Shown: positions 1 through 7,037 of the stretch, piece by piece
Position numbering within the stretch: position 1 is the stretch's first letter
Layout: each line of letters begins with the position of its first letter
Origin: Methanosarcinales archaeon
GTDB taxonomy: Archaea; Halobacteriota; Methanosarcinia; Methanosarcinales; Methanogasteraceae
Direction: 5' to 3'
Assembly (NCBI GenBank): GCA_030605805.1
Contig: JAUWHQ010000235.1
Span: forward strand, 1 to 10,625
Length of the DNA stretch: 10,625 nt
Translations under genes and position numbers: made by a program
The notes under the pieces: model-generated
Told to the model about the DNA's origin: nothing
Database searches by the model: none
The model's input: only the letters and a program-made list of their open reading frames with translations

Positions 1-295
1 TCGAGAGATTGTGCTTCATATTGATATCAAAATCAGTGCCCGCCATTCCCGCACTGTGGTTTGGATTGTAGCCGTGGCAGATGCAGTTTGCAGGACCATG
101 CTCACCTGCCATCAGCGCGGTTGCAATCTCGGGGTGACATCGGTCGCAGAAATCATCCGGCTCGGGCTGGTTCATGTATGTGCTGTGCCCGCCTGCGAAT
201 ATGCCGTAAGCCACGAGCGAGGTGGCAGCGATTGCAAGCATCGCTGCCATGATCACAACCGGCCTCCTTTGCCCTTTCGGTCTCTCTGGCGGCAT
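1..295 (-). CDS. Membrane-anchored multiheme c-type cytochrome, N-terminal part (3' end beyond window)
   Basis: The first 98 residues of a gene whose 3' end lies outside the window. A basic start (MPPERPKGQRRP) is followed by a hydrophobic segment at about residues 13-33, which should act as a signal anchor placing the rest outside the membrane. C50-D-R-C-H54 is a canonical heme c site. C71-I-C-H74 resembles one but has a single residue between the cysteines. Several further His residues (H37, H66, H80, H95) could be heme ligands. The start codon lies one base after the stop of the giant cytochrome gene, with AGGAG at 306-310 at good spacing, so the two are almost certainly co-transcribed and probably act in one electron-transfer route. 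A small quinone- or methanophenazine-linked cytochrome is possible, but the family cannot be named from this fragment. Reading frame and cytochrome nature are seen directly; the role is inferred. Confidence 0.88.
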   Translation of the reverse strand, partial: MPPERPKGQRRPVVIMAAMLAIAATSLVAYGIFAGGHSTYMNQPEPDDFCDRCHPEIATALMAGEHGPANCICHGYNPNHSAGMAGTDFDINMKHNLS

Positions 296-296
296 A

Positions 297-3200
297 TTAT
301 TCGTACTCCTGATCCGGGTATGTGTGGCACCATCTGCAGTTGTAATCGGCAGATGTGCCGCCGTATCTGTTTATCGAGTTGGTGTATGATGTGGCATTAT
401 GGCATTCGGTACAGTCGGTCACATCAAGCGTTGTCGGGCTTGCAGTGACGTTGTGGCGATCAACATCGATCACAGGGTCGGGCTGCACGACGTGGCAGCA
501 GTCACACCACTTCCATGTGTATTCGGGGGGCGGGTGATAATTGGTGTGGCACATGACGCAATCATCGCCAGGGTTGTTTCCGTGGACGCTCGCCTCATAC
601 ATGGTCTCGTTCACATACACATCCGGGGTGCCGTAGTCGTCCATCGCGGTGTAGTTGTAGTGGCAACCCACGCATGACTCGGTACTCGCATCATGTCCGT
701 GATACCGATCCGCGGTCTGATTGTAGATGTTATGACACTTCAGGCACTGGGTGTTGTTGCCCCAAACGATTCCGTCCAGGAGGTCGTGCGCATACGCAGG
801 AGGACCGGGGCGTGAGATGTCATCGCTCAGGGAATGGCACTTCGTGCATGCTGGCTTTGAGTTCCATCTGTGCACGCCATCGTACTCGGTGATTGTGATC
901 TCGAAATCACCGTAATCGATGCTGAAACTTGCGTTGGTGTGGCAGATCAAGCATCCAAGGTAATTCGATGGCTTGTCTGTGGTGGTGTTCAGGATCAGAC
1001 GCTTGTGTATGCTCTGTTCGAGCATCAAGCCAATGGCTGGGGCACGTGCATAGTTCTTTGGCGGGTTATCTGACATTGACTGGTCATATGTATGCCACGA
1101 ATTCGGAAGACCTGCGGCATGACAGTCAGTGCAATGTGGGGCAGAGAGGTAATGGACGTTCGGGGTGCCATACTCATCATCAGTCCAGAGATTATGACAT
1201 GGTTTGTCGTAGCAGGTATTCCAGTTCTCATCATGCTCTGCCCCTACACTTCTCACGATATCCGAGTGGCAGTTCAGACATATCTGGTCTCCATTTCTTG
1301 GATCTCCTATTGCGTCGGGGGGCCATCCTCCAGTTGAGTCTGGGTACGCGTGTCTTGAATAGAAAGTACCACCGCTACCATCAGCACTGAGTCCCTGTGG
1401 ATCGCTGCCCCAGAACAATGCGACTCTTGTGTCTCTCTTATGCGTCATATTCGAGCCGTTTGGCGCGAGGTTCAGAGGATCGTCATTCATCGCATAGTTA
1501 TCGTAGCCCTCATTGATATCCTCGTAGACTGAATCGTGGCAGTCACTGCATCGCGGGATCGATATGCTGTGGATGTTGAGGTGATCGGTACCATTACAGT
1601 GGCAGTTCGCGCATGTTGCGTTGTTGCCCTGATAGCCCTCGTAAGGATGAATCGGATAGTCTTCTGACTCCGGATGGCAGTCGTCACATGTGAGTATGTC
1701 GCTCTCGTCAAAGGTCGCGTGGAACGCGTTGTGGCAGAACGAGCAGTTGACTACCGGGCTATCGCCGCTCGGATGCCCGCCGACATCCCTTGGCTCGCCT
1801 GCCCCGGTATCCAGCCACTGCGGGACCGATGAGCCAAAGGAGATCGGGTGGCAGTCTGCGCACGCCGGGTATGCGTTATCGATCTCTCCGGCATCCGAAT
1901 CGCTGATGTGACCGTGACAGCTTGCGTTCGAGCATGATTGATTTGCGAGACCGTCGTGCGGTGGATCGACCTTGGTGTGTTCTCCATAAGCATATCCCGC
2001 ACTCACTGCCCAATTTGCATTATAGCCGCCGTCGATGCCGTGGCAGAAGGTGCATTCGACCACTGTGCTGCCATCCCCCCTGACCTCCCCGGAGCCCTGG
2101 TGGCATGGGGAACATTCTGGATCTCCGGTCCCACCACCGCCACCACCGCTCATCTTATGTTTTTGTTTCGTTTCTTCATGCCACGGATACTTGTTAAGAC
2201 GATTTTCCGGGGTGTGGGTCAGTTCCGAATTCGTGAGATACGCGATATCGAACGTGGTATCCCCCATCCCCTTGCCACCAAGGATATTTGTCCAAGTATG
2301 AGGTCCCATGTTGTCGCCAGAAGGCTCGCACCACCAATATACAGACTCTGCAAGACTCTGCTCTATGTGACACCGGTCACAGCCCCATCTCCCAACCCTG
2401 AACGTCTTCGTTCCATCGATGATGCCTTCTGAAGTGCTCGCCTCCACGCGTATGGTGAAATACTCAGGATCGCTGCCACCGAAGTTTATTCCACCGGAAT
2501 CGGCGTCTGTGATCTCAAAACTCGCTGTGTATAACCCGTCACCCCGATCCTCTGCGTCTCCACTTGCTATGATCGTTGTGCCATTACTAACAGTATAGTG
2601 CACATCATCCGATGCAGCCCTGTATCCTCTGTGATCCATGAGCAGGACGGTCATGTTCACGGTTCTGTCGTATCCACCAGATTGCCAGAGACCTTCCGAA
2701 GATGCATTATACACCCAGTAGTACGGATCGAGCAGATATGTGGCTTTATCTGTGCTGATCCGAAGTTGTGTGCAGACGCCAACGCCTGCCGGAGCTCCCA
2801 CCATGAACCACCCCGATGCCGGGGCTGTGGATGTGGACGCGGTCAGTGTGTTGTTCTCGGTGTCCCTCTCTGTGTCAAGTTTCTGCCATGAACTGCTCCC
2901 CATCTTGTAGATTGCGAGTGCGCCTTCACTCGTGCCGTTGAGTTCATCCTCTGAGTACCTGATCGTTATGATGCTATTGTTGTATGCGAGCGAAGCGGGC
3001 TGCATCTTGATGTACTTGACCGGAATTTCGGAAAACTCGAAACTCGCAGGATTTTCTTTCGTTTCATCGATTGTTATAACTGCGGAAGTGCTCTTTCCAC
3101 TTATGCAGAATCGTACGGATGTGTTCTTCGTCGAGAAGGCGTCGATCTCGAAATAGCCGTACAGTGGAACAGCAGTGAAATTGAATGTGCTGCTTGATGG

Positions 3201-6200
3201 TGCACTCCGGAGTACGGTCGCTCCGTCGGTGTCGTAGTATGTTATGTCAGATACGAGCGGATCACCGGAATCTTCCTTCACCTGTCCCTTAACGTTTGTA
3301 CTCATGATCACGACCCATTCGGTCTTGTTTGAGGTCCCGTTCTCCTCGTTCGTGAGCCAGCAATCGACATACTTCGTTCCCGGGTTGCTCCATGAATATG
3401 TCTGAGTCGCCCCATCGCATGAGGGATTCTCCCGATCCGTTTGGTCAGTGACTTTCCAGAGAATATCCCCTTCCTGGGTGTATCCGATGCGGAAATCGAT
3501 GCTCTCGCCTATGTTCGCGGTCAGGGTCAGATTACTGTCCTCTGTCTTGCTATTCCACCGCTCAGAGACCCGAATCGTTGAGACGAGGGGGCGATGATCC
3601 TCTGTATCCTTGTCCGCGATGATGAATGGGGTATCGCCAAGACCGTCTCCATCCTCATCGCTTCCTGTGTACTCGCTGTAGTAGTTTCCTCCGAGATGTG
3701 AGCTGCCGATGATGTTTCTTCCGGGAGTTTTCGTGATGTTCCATCTATTATCCCCCGTTATGTCCCTGACATCGAATTTTTTGTTGAAGAGAATATAATT
3801 ATTATACACCAAATTGTATCTGGCTGATACATATATTCCCTGTCTATTATTATTGACCACATTGGTGTGCAGCGTGTTATTATTGCTGGAGCCACGGATA
3901 CCGATACCATGCCCATTATGCTCCACAATATTATTGATTATCGTGTTATAGCCACTATAATCATAAAGATGAATGCCATAGCCACTGGAATCAGTAGAAC
4001 CGTAACGATTATCCTTCACAGTATTGTTGCTGATGTTATTATAATCTGACTTACGAAGATCGATGCCATACCAGTTGTCTGTCAGATTGTTGTATGAGAT
4101 GTTGCAGTGATCGACCTCATAGAGATATATCCCGGTGCCGGTGTCGGAACGTCCTCGTATCGTGAATCCGCTGATATTGACCCACGAACTCTCGATATCG
4201 AAGACTCTTCCCGCGATATTTGCTGATAATACATCCACCACGTCCATTCCCTCACCTTCAAGTGTGATGGGTTTGTTGATCACCACGTTCTCGATGTAAC
4301 TGTCATTATACACGAATATGTGTGAGCCATCGGTCGCATTATCGACTGCTGACTGGATCGGGGTGTCGCTCTGGTTGAACGTGCCGCCTTCATGCCACCA
4401 GCCAGTCTTGTTGACATATATGGTCTGGGATGAATCGGGTCCTGTAGGACCGGGTTCTAAAGTTGTCACCGTGATATTCCATCTCAGAGTCTCTGATGTT
4501 CCGTTATCGTTCGTAATCGAGACGTTCAGGTAGTTACTTCCTGGTGCGTCCCATGAGAACGTCTGATTTCCTGAATTGACCGATGTGTTCGTCACATTGG
4601 GATTGCCGGTCGCGTTCCATGTGATGTTTCCTGTCTGGTTGAATACGACACCGAATTCGACCGGTTCTGTGGTGTTGACCGAGAGATCGAGCGAATCATT
4701 CCCTGTTCTGTTGTTCCACCATGATTGAATCGCGGGTGGTGTGCTGTCCGAAGTCGCTGATGGACCGTCGCTTGCCATCACGAATGGGCTGCAACTGGTA
4801 ACATTAGCCCAGACATAGTTTGCGGTTGTGTTTCTGCCATTGCTGCTGCAGTAGTCCGGATTCTCGGTTTCATTCATCCTCAACCAGCCCGTACCGCTCT
4901 CGAACTTGTAGATATGGAGCGTACTTTCGTCGATATCTCCGAGCTCTGATTCGTTGTAGCCTATCCTGACGTGCACATAACTGCTGCCGCTTGCATCGGT
5001 TGCCATCGCCTCTGCAATACTCTCATCCACAGTGATGTTCACACCCTTGATCAGTTCGACATCCGTGCCAAGACCCGTTCTATTTCCACTAACATCTGTG
5101 CAGTTGAGTGGGTCATCTATCGTTGCGATATTGATCGTGCCCACGACCGAGGTGTTGGCGAGGTAGACGATCATGGTCGAATTGCCTGCTGTGGCGTTGC
5201 CTGTTCCATTGGTGACAAAACCAGTGCCAGGCGTGGTATTTACCGTTATCTCTACGGTGTAGGTTTTGTTGCTTGATATATTGCCATTGACCGCATATAT
5301 CTCGGTGCACCCTGCGTGCAGTGCTGTGAAGTTCACAGCGGAACCGTCTGTTCTGTTGAGCATTCCGATACCTGATGAGTTGAGGTACCAGCGGAATGTC
5401 AGCCCGGAGATCGAATTGTTATATTGATCATAGCCTGTGGCATAGAACCTCGCTTCTTCGCTGATGTTCAGCGTACATGAAGTCGGTGTCACGTTGATGT
5501 GACGGAGGTGGGGGGTTGTGTCAGGAAGCGGTCTTGTCCATGCTGTGTGATTGATCCATGTGAGATTCACGTTTCCTGATGTATCGATGGTATGCGTTGC
5601 GATCTCGTATTCCGTCTCATGTGCAAGACCTGTTGCGTTGTAGAACTGTTCTGTGACATTCTTTTTGAATGATCCGTCGAGATAGACCATCACTGCTGAG
5701 AAGTCAGCATCTAACGGGTCTGTCCAGCTCCAGTTGATGAATGTCTCCTCGTAGGTCGTGTTCGTTAGATCGGTGATGCTTGCTGGTGGTGTTGTGTCTG
5801 GAGTCACATCTGTAATATTGAGCACAACATTATCCCATCTTATATCTGCATATTTGGAACCACCTGAAAATTCCATCTCCACTCGAAGTCTGAAATCGTA
5901 GGCACCGGCAGTTGTAAAGTTGTTTGTGATATCAAGATCTGATATGCGAATCCAGCTTTGATCGGCGTATGATGTATTGTTGCTCCATAGTATATTATAA
6001 CTGTTAGCACCTGGTTTTTTCAATTCAACATAGAGATATGCCTGTCGAGAACTCCCGCCCATATCCGTGGTGCGATTCCAGTCAAAACTGAGATATGCAC
6101 TGGCAGGAGGGGTTGCCCCAGTATATGTGAAACTCTGGTTGGCATAACCTCCCTCACCGGAGGAAACACCCCCTCCAGCATGCATCCACATACACCCACT

Positions 6201-6641
6201 TACATTTCCACCTGTGCTGCTCCACTTTGTTGTTATGGAGGTGTTGGAGATCTCTGTCCAGTTGTATGCATCAGTCCCGTCACCCTCGGTAAAATCACCA
6301 TTCACGATGTAGTTTTTCGGATCTCCCGCCCCACCTGCTTCTTTGAACGTCTCACCCCCATAATCAACCTCATCATGACCCAGTTGATAAAACAGGAGCC
6401 ACTCCATCGGAACTGAGTAGGGGTAGCTCACCGATGTCCTGTTATCGGTGAGATTCTGCTGCCATGCCGGTATCTTGATGCTGCCAGCAGCGATCATCGC
6501 CGGCGCACAGTCTTGTGATTGGTCATTATCCGATGACATAACCACGCCACATAACAGAGCCAGAATACTCAGTAAGAAGATGCCTATGATACACCAGCTA
6601 ATCTGCATACGTCTGACTCGATACGGAGGGGGGGGAGGCAT
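297..6641 (-). CDS. Giant extracellular multiheme cytochrome c (20 predicted hemes) with NosD-like beta-helix and surface-protein modules
   Basis: 2114 residues. A membrane segment at about residues 13-35 leads into an extracellular protein with dozens of N-x-S/T sequons. Approximate modules: jelly-roll-like 110-278; fibronectin III 281-370 (DTTPPASITDL start); Ig-like 380-467; a domain with the motif YNESELGDIDESTL, 480-625; PKD-like 635-728; NosD/CASH right-handed beta-helix 745-1010 ending in a Ca-binding-type loop D995-E-D-G-D-G-L-G-D1003; a second PKD-like 1021-1113; a carboxypeptidase-regulatory-like stretch 1116-1205; a second copy of the YxExEL domain 1206-1280; Ig-like 1290-1420; and a heme domain 1421-2114. 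The heme domain has 18 CxxCH sites (first C1421, last C2102) and two CX4CH sites (C1570, C1810). Many extra His residues fit bis-His ligation. A likely role is long-range electron transfer at the cell surface combined with adhesion or glycan binding. No C-terminal anchor or sorting signal is visible. The start is supported by TCACCT (AGGTGA) at 6649-6654. Confidence 0.93.
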   Translation of the reverse strand: MPPPPPYRVRRMQISWCIIGIFLLSILALLCGVVMSSDNDQSQDCAPAMIAAGSIKIPAWQQNLTDNRTSVSYPYSVPMEWLLFYQLGHDEVDYGGETFKEAGGAGDPKNYIVNGDFTEGDGTDAYNWTEISNTSITTKWSSTGGNVSGCMWMHAGGGVSSGEGGYANQSFTYTGATPPASAYLSFDWNRTTDMGGSSRQAYLYVELKKPGANSYNILWSNNTSYADQSWIRISDLDITNNFTTAGAYDFRLRVEMEFSGGSKYADIRWDNVVLNITDVTPDTTPPASITDLTNTTYEETFINWSWTDPLDADFSAVMVYLDGSFKKNVTEQFYNATGLAHETEYEIATHTIDTSGNVNLTWINHTAWTRPLPDTTPHLRHINVTPTSCTLNISEEARFYATGYDQYNNSISGLTFRWYLNSSGIGMLNRTDGSAVNFTALHAGCTEIYAVNGNISSNKTYTVEITVNTTPGTGFVTNGTGNATAGNSTMIVYLANTSVVGTINIATIDDPLNCTDVSGNRTGLGTDVELIKGVNITVDESIAEAMATDASGSSYVHVRIGYNESELGDIDESTLHIYKFESGTGWLRMNETENPDYCSSNGRNTTANYVWANVTSCSPFVMASDGPSATSDSTPPAIQSWWNNRTGNDSLDLSVNTTEPVEFGVVFNQTGNITWNATGNPNVTNTSVNSGNQTFSWDAPGSNYLNVSITNDNGTSETLRWNITVTTLEPGPTGPDSSQTIYVNKTGWWHEGGTFNQSDTPIQSAVDNATDGSHIFVYNDSYIENVVINKPITLEGEGMDVVDVLSANIAGRVFDIESSWVNISGFTIRGRSDTGTGIYLYEVDHCNISYNNLTDNWYGIDLRKSDYNNISNNTVKDNRYGSTDSSGYGIHLYDYSGYNTIINNIVEHNGHGIGIRGSSNNNTLHTNVVNNNRQGIYVSARYNLVYNNYILFNKKFDVRDITGDNRWNITKTPGRNIIGSSHLGGNYYSEYTGSDEDGDGLGDTPFIIADKDTEDHRPLVSTIRVSERWNSKTEDSNLTLTANIGESIDFRIGYTQEGDILWKVTDQTDRENPSCDGATQTYSWSNPGTKYVDCWLTNEENGTSNKTEWVVIMSTNVKGQVKEDSGDPLVSDITYYDTDGATVLRSAPSSSTFNFTAVPLYGYFEIDAFSTKNTSVRFCISGKSTSAVITIDETKENPASFEFSEIPVKYIKMQPASLAYNNSIITIRYSEDELNGTSEGALAIYKMGSSSWQKLDTERDTENNTLTASTSTAPASGWFMVGAPAGVGVCTQLRISTDKATYLLDPYYWVYNASSEGLWQSGGYDRTVNMTVLLMDHRGYRAASDDVHYTVSNGTTIIASGDAEDRGDGLYTASFEITDADSGGINFGGSDPEYFTIRVEASTSEGIIDGTKTFRVGRWGCDRCHIEQSLAESVYWWCEPSGDNMGPHTWTNILGGKGMGDTTFDIAYLTNSELTHTPENRLNKYPWHEETKQKHKMSGGGGGGTGDPECSPCHQGSGEVRGDGSTVVECTFCHGIDGGYNANWAVSAGYAYGEHTKVDPPHDGLANQSCSNASCHGHISDSDAGEIDNAYPACADCHPISFGSSVPQWLDTGAGEPRDVGGHPSGDSPVVNCSFCHNAFHATFDESDILTCDDCHPESEDYPIHPYEGYQGNNATCANCHCNGTDHLNIHSISIPRCSDCHDSVYEDINEGYDNYAMNDDPLNLAPNGSNMTHKRDTRVALFWGSDPQGLSADGSGGTFYSRHAYPDSTGGWPPDAIGDPRNGDQICLNCHSDIVRSVGAEHDENWNTCYDKPCHNLWTDDEYGTPNVHYLSAPHCTDCHAAGLPNSWHTYDQSMSDNPPKNYARAPAIGLMLEQSIHKRLILNTTTDKPSNYLGCLICHTNASFSIDYGDFEITITEYDGVHRWNSKPACTKCHSLSDDISRPGPPAYAHDLLDGIVWGNNTQCLKCHNIYNQTADRYHGHDASTESCVGCHYNYTAMDDYGTPDVYVNETMYEASVHGNNPGDDCVMCHTNYHPPPEYTWKWCDCCHVVQPDPVIDVDRHNVTASPTTLDVTDCTECHNATSYTNSINRYGGTSADYNCRWCHTYPDQEYE
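306..310 (-). promoter_or_regulatory. Ribosome binding site of the downstream cytochrome, inside the end of the giant gene
   Basis: The minus strand reads AGGAG ten bases before the ATG at 295. It lies within the last codons of the giant cytochrome gene, whose TAA stop (297-299) is one base from this ATG. The arrangement supports the chosen start and suggests translational coupling. Confidence 0.7.
336..2381 (-). other. Heme-binding domain: 18 CxxCH and 2 CX4CH sites
   Basis: Residues 1421-2102 carry twenty c-type heme attachment sites, about one per 35 residues. In order: CDRCH, CSPCH, CTFCH, CSNASCH, CADCH, CSFCH, CDDCH, CANCH, CSDCH, CLNCH, CYDKPCH, CTDCH, CLICH, CTKCH, CLKCH, CVGCH, CVMCH, CDCCH, CTECH, CRWCH. 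The first site (C1421) is separated from the second (C1510) by 89 residues that include a six-glycine linker at about 1499-1504, so one heme may sit apart from a 19-heme wire. The CX4CH variant is known in multiheme cytochromes of metal-reducing bacteria and archaea. Heme attachment is predicted from motifs only. Confidence 0.88.
3610..4370 (-). other. NosD/CASH-type right-handed beta-helix module within the giant cytochrome
   Basis: About residues 758-1010 of the giant protein. Short repeats carry Asn ladders and alternating hydrophobics (for example NNIVEHNGHGIGI and NNLTDNWYGIDL), the pattern of NosD/CASH parallel beta-helices. The module opens with an IQSAVDNATDG stretch, as such domains commonly do, and closes with GGNYYSEY followed by a DxDxDGxxD loop and DTPF, a common ending in archaeal NosD-like surface proteins. 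The DNA at about 3780-4060 is clearly richer in A+T than its surroundings because of runs of AAT Asn codons. These helices typically bind or process carbohydrate, or serve as structural stalks; copper binding, as implied by the NosD name, is not supported by particular residues here. Confidence 0.75.
6628..6635 (-). repeat. C8 homopolymer in codons 3-5 of the giant cytochrome gene
   Basis: The coding strand has eight consecutive C residues right after ATG CCT, within codons for five prolines (MPPPPPY). A gain or loss of one base would shift the frame at once and abolish the 2114-residue product. The tract is directly visible; whether it is variable in the population is unknown. Confidence 0.85.
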
Positions 6642-6648
6642 TGGTTGG

Positions 6649-6654
6649 TCACCT
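6649..6654 (-). promoter_or_regulatory. Ribosome binding site of the giant cytochrome gene
   Basis: The minus strand reads AGGTGA, part of the archaeal consensus AGGAGGTGA, seven bases before the ATG at 6641. It supports this start over the internal Met12. Confidence 0.65.
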
Positions 6655-6686
6655 GATTTGATTCTAACAACGTTCGGCGGACCATA

Positions 6687-6697
6687 CCTTAAATATT
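6687..6697 (-). promoter_or_regulatory. Archaeal TATA-box-like promoter of the giant cytochrome operon
   Basis: The minus strand reads AATATTTAAGG, a plausible archaeal TATA element. With its centre near 6692, transcription would begin about 25-27 bases downstream, near 6666, leaving a leader of about 25 nt that contains the AGGTGA site. An inverted repeat abuts it upstream (6697-6715). The promoter is predicted from sequence only. Confidence 0.5.
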
Positions 6698-6715
6698 ACT
6701 GAAGAATCATCAGTA
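6697..6715. promoter_or_regulatory. Inverted repeat abutting the TATA box; candidate operator
   Basis: TACTGA and TCAGTA form perfect 6-bp arms around a 7-nt spacer, touching the upstream edge of the TATA-like element. In archaea this is where the TFB recognition element lies, so a bound regulator could block or assist TFB/TBP. No regulator can be assigned. Confidence 0.4.
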
Positions 6716-6760
6716 CGCTGTAAATTGTGGCAACCAAACACTCGTCAGCGTATCCGTGCT

Positions 6761-6781
6761 GCTATTTGTTGATTAAATAGC
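6761..6781. repeat. Inverted repeat with 7-bp arms upstream of the giant cytochrome gene
   Basis: GCTATTT and AAATAGC are perfect arms around a 7-nt spacer, about 46 bp upstream of the operator-like repeat at 6697-6715 and with the same spacer length. It could be a second regulator site or a weak transcript hairpin. The arm sequences differ between the two repeats, so one shared protein is not implied. Confidence 0.4.
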
Positions 6782-6868
6782 CGGCACTTATGATATACTC
6801 TGATAATCGGTCAATTCGGAGATATGAGTCCGGGTACTTTTGCAAACGTACCGCAGTATGTTTTATCC

Positions 6869-6909
6869 AAAAATCGGAATCAGCGGGCGGCTACATTGCT
6901 GCTGCCCGC
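6869..6909 (-). terminator. Terminator-like hairpin after the 389-residue gene
   Basis: On the minus strand, GCGGGCAGC (6901-6909) and GCCGCCCGC (6883-6891) can pair as a 9-bp stem with one G-U pair and a 9-nt loop, followed nine bases later by TTTTT (6869-6873). It lies about 130 bp past the stop of the gene at 7038-8207 and before the next promoter. Archaeal termination depends mainly on U-tracts, and the gap between stem and tract is wide, so this is tentative. Confidence 0.35.
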
Positions 6910-7037
6910 GTCGCAGACAAAATGCGGGCGTTTGCCACGAGTGGCGGATGTCGTGTATGCAACTCTTGACAGGAGGAGATCTGTTAGTCTCCATGCCAGA
7001 AAACGCAGGAATTCCATACTACAACGCGCAAGCGCCC

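Larger units (their letters stand above)
6642..7037. other. Gene-free intergenic region of about 400 bp
   Basis: I find no convincing gene here on either strand. The stretch holds the giant cytochrome's leader and TATA-like box, two inverted repeats (6697-6715 and 6761-6781), a GC-rich hairpin with three alternately oriented GCGGGC elements (6883-6929), a small GCCAC/GTGGC hairpin (6934-6945) and a plus-strand AGGAGGAG motif (6971-6978). The last is followed at 6993 by a 45-codon frame that overlaps the end of the opposite gene and is not convincing. No tRNA cloverleaf was recognised. Confidence 0.6.

Noticed and set aside
11..448. 145-codon plus-strand frame across the two cytochrome genes
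   Set aside because: It is antisense to two frames with clear CxxCH motifs; its Cys and His codons are by-products of the opposite strand.
2140..2152. Short GGTGGC-type tandem repeat (coding strand)
   Set aside because: It simply encodes the six-glycine linker of the giant cytochrome and is too short to be a separate repeat element.
3840..4060. Repeated ATTATTATT-like units that could suggest a CRISPR or satellite repeat
   Set aside because: There is no constant repeat/spacer pattern. The units encode the Asn-rich rungs of the beta-helix.
3610..4370. Idea that the NosD module makes the protein a nitrous oxide reductase maturation factor
   Set aside because: The match is to the generic beta-helix fold. 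There is no nosZ or other nos gene, and the context is a surface cytochrome.
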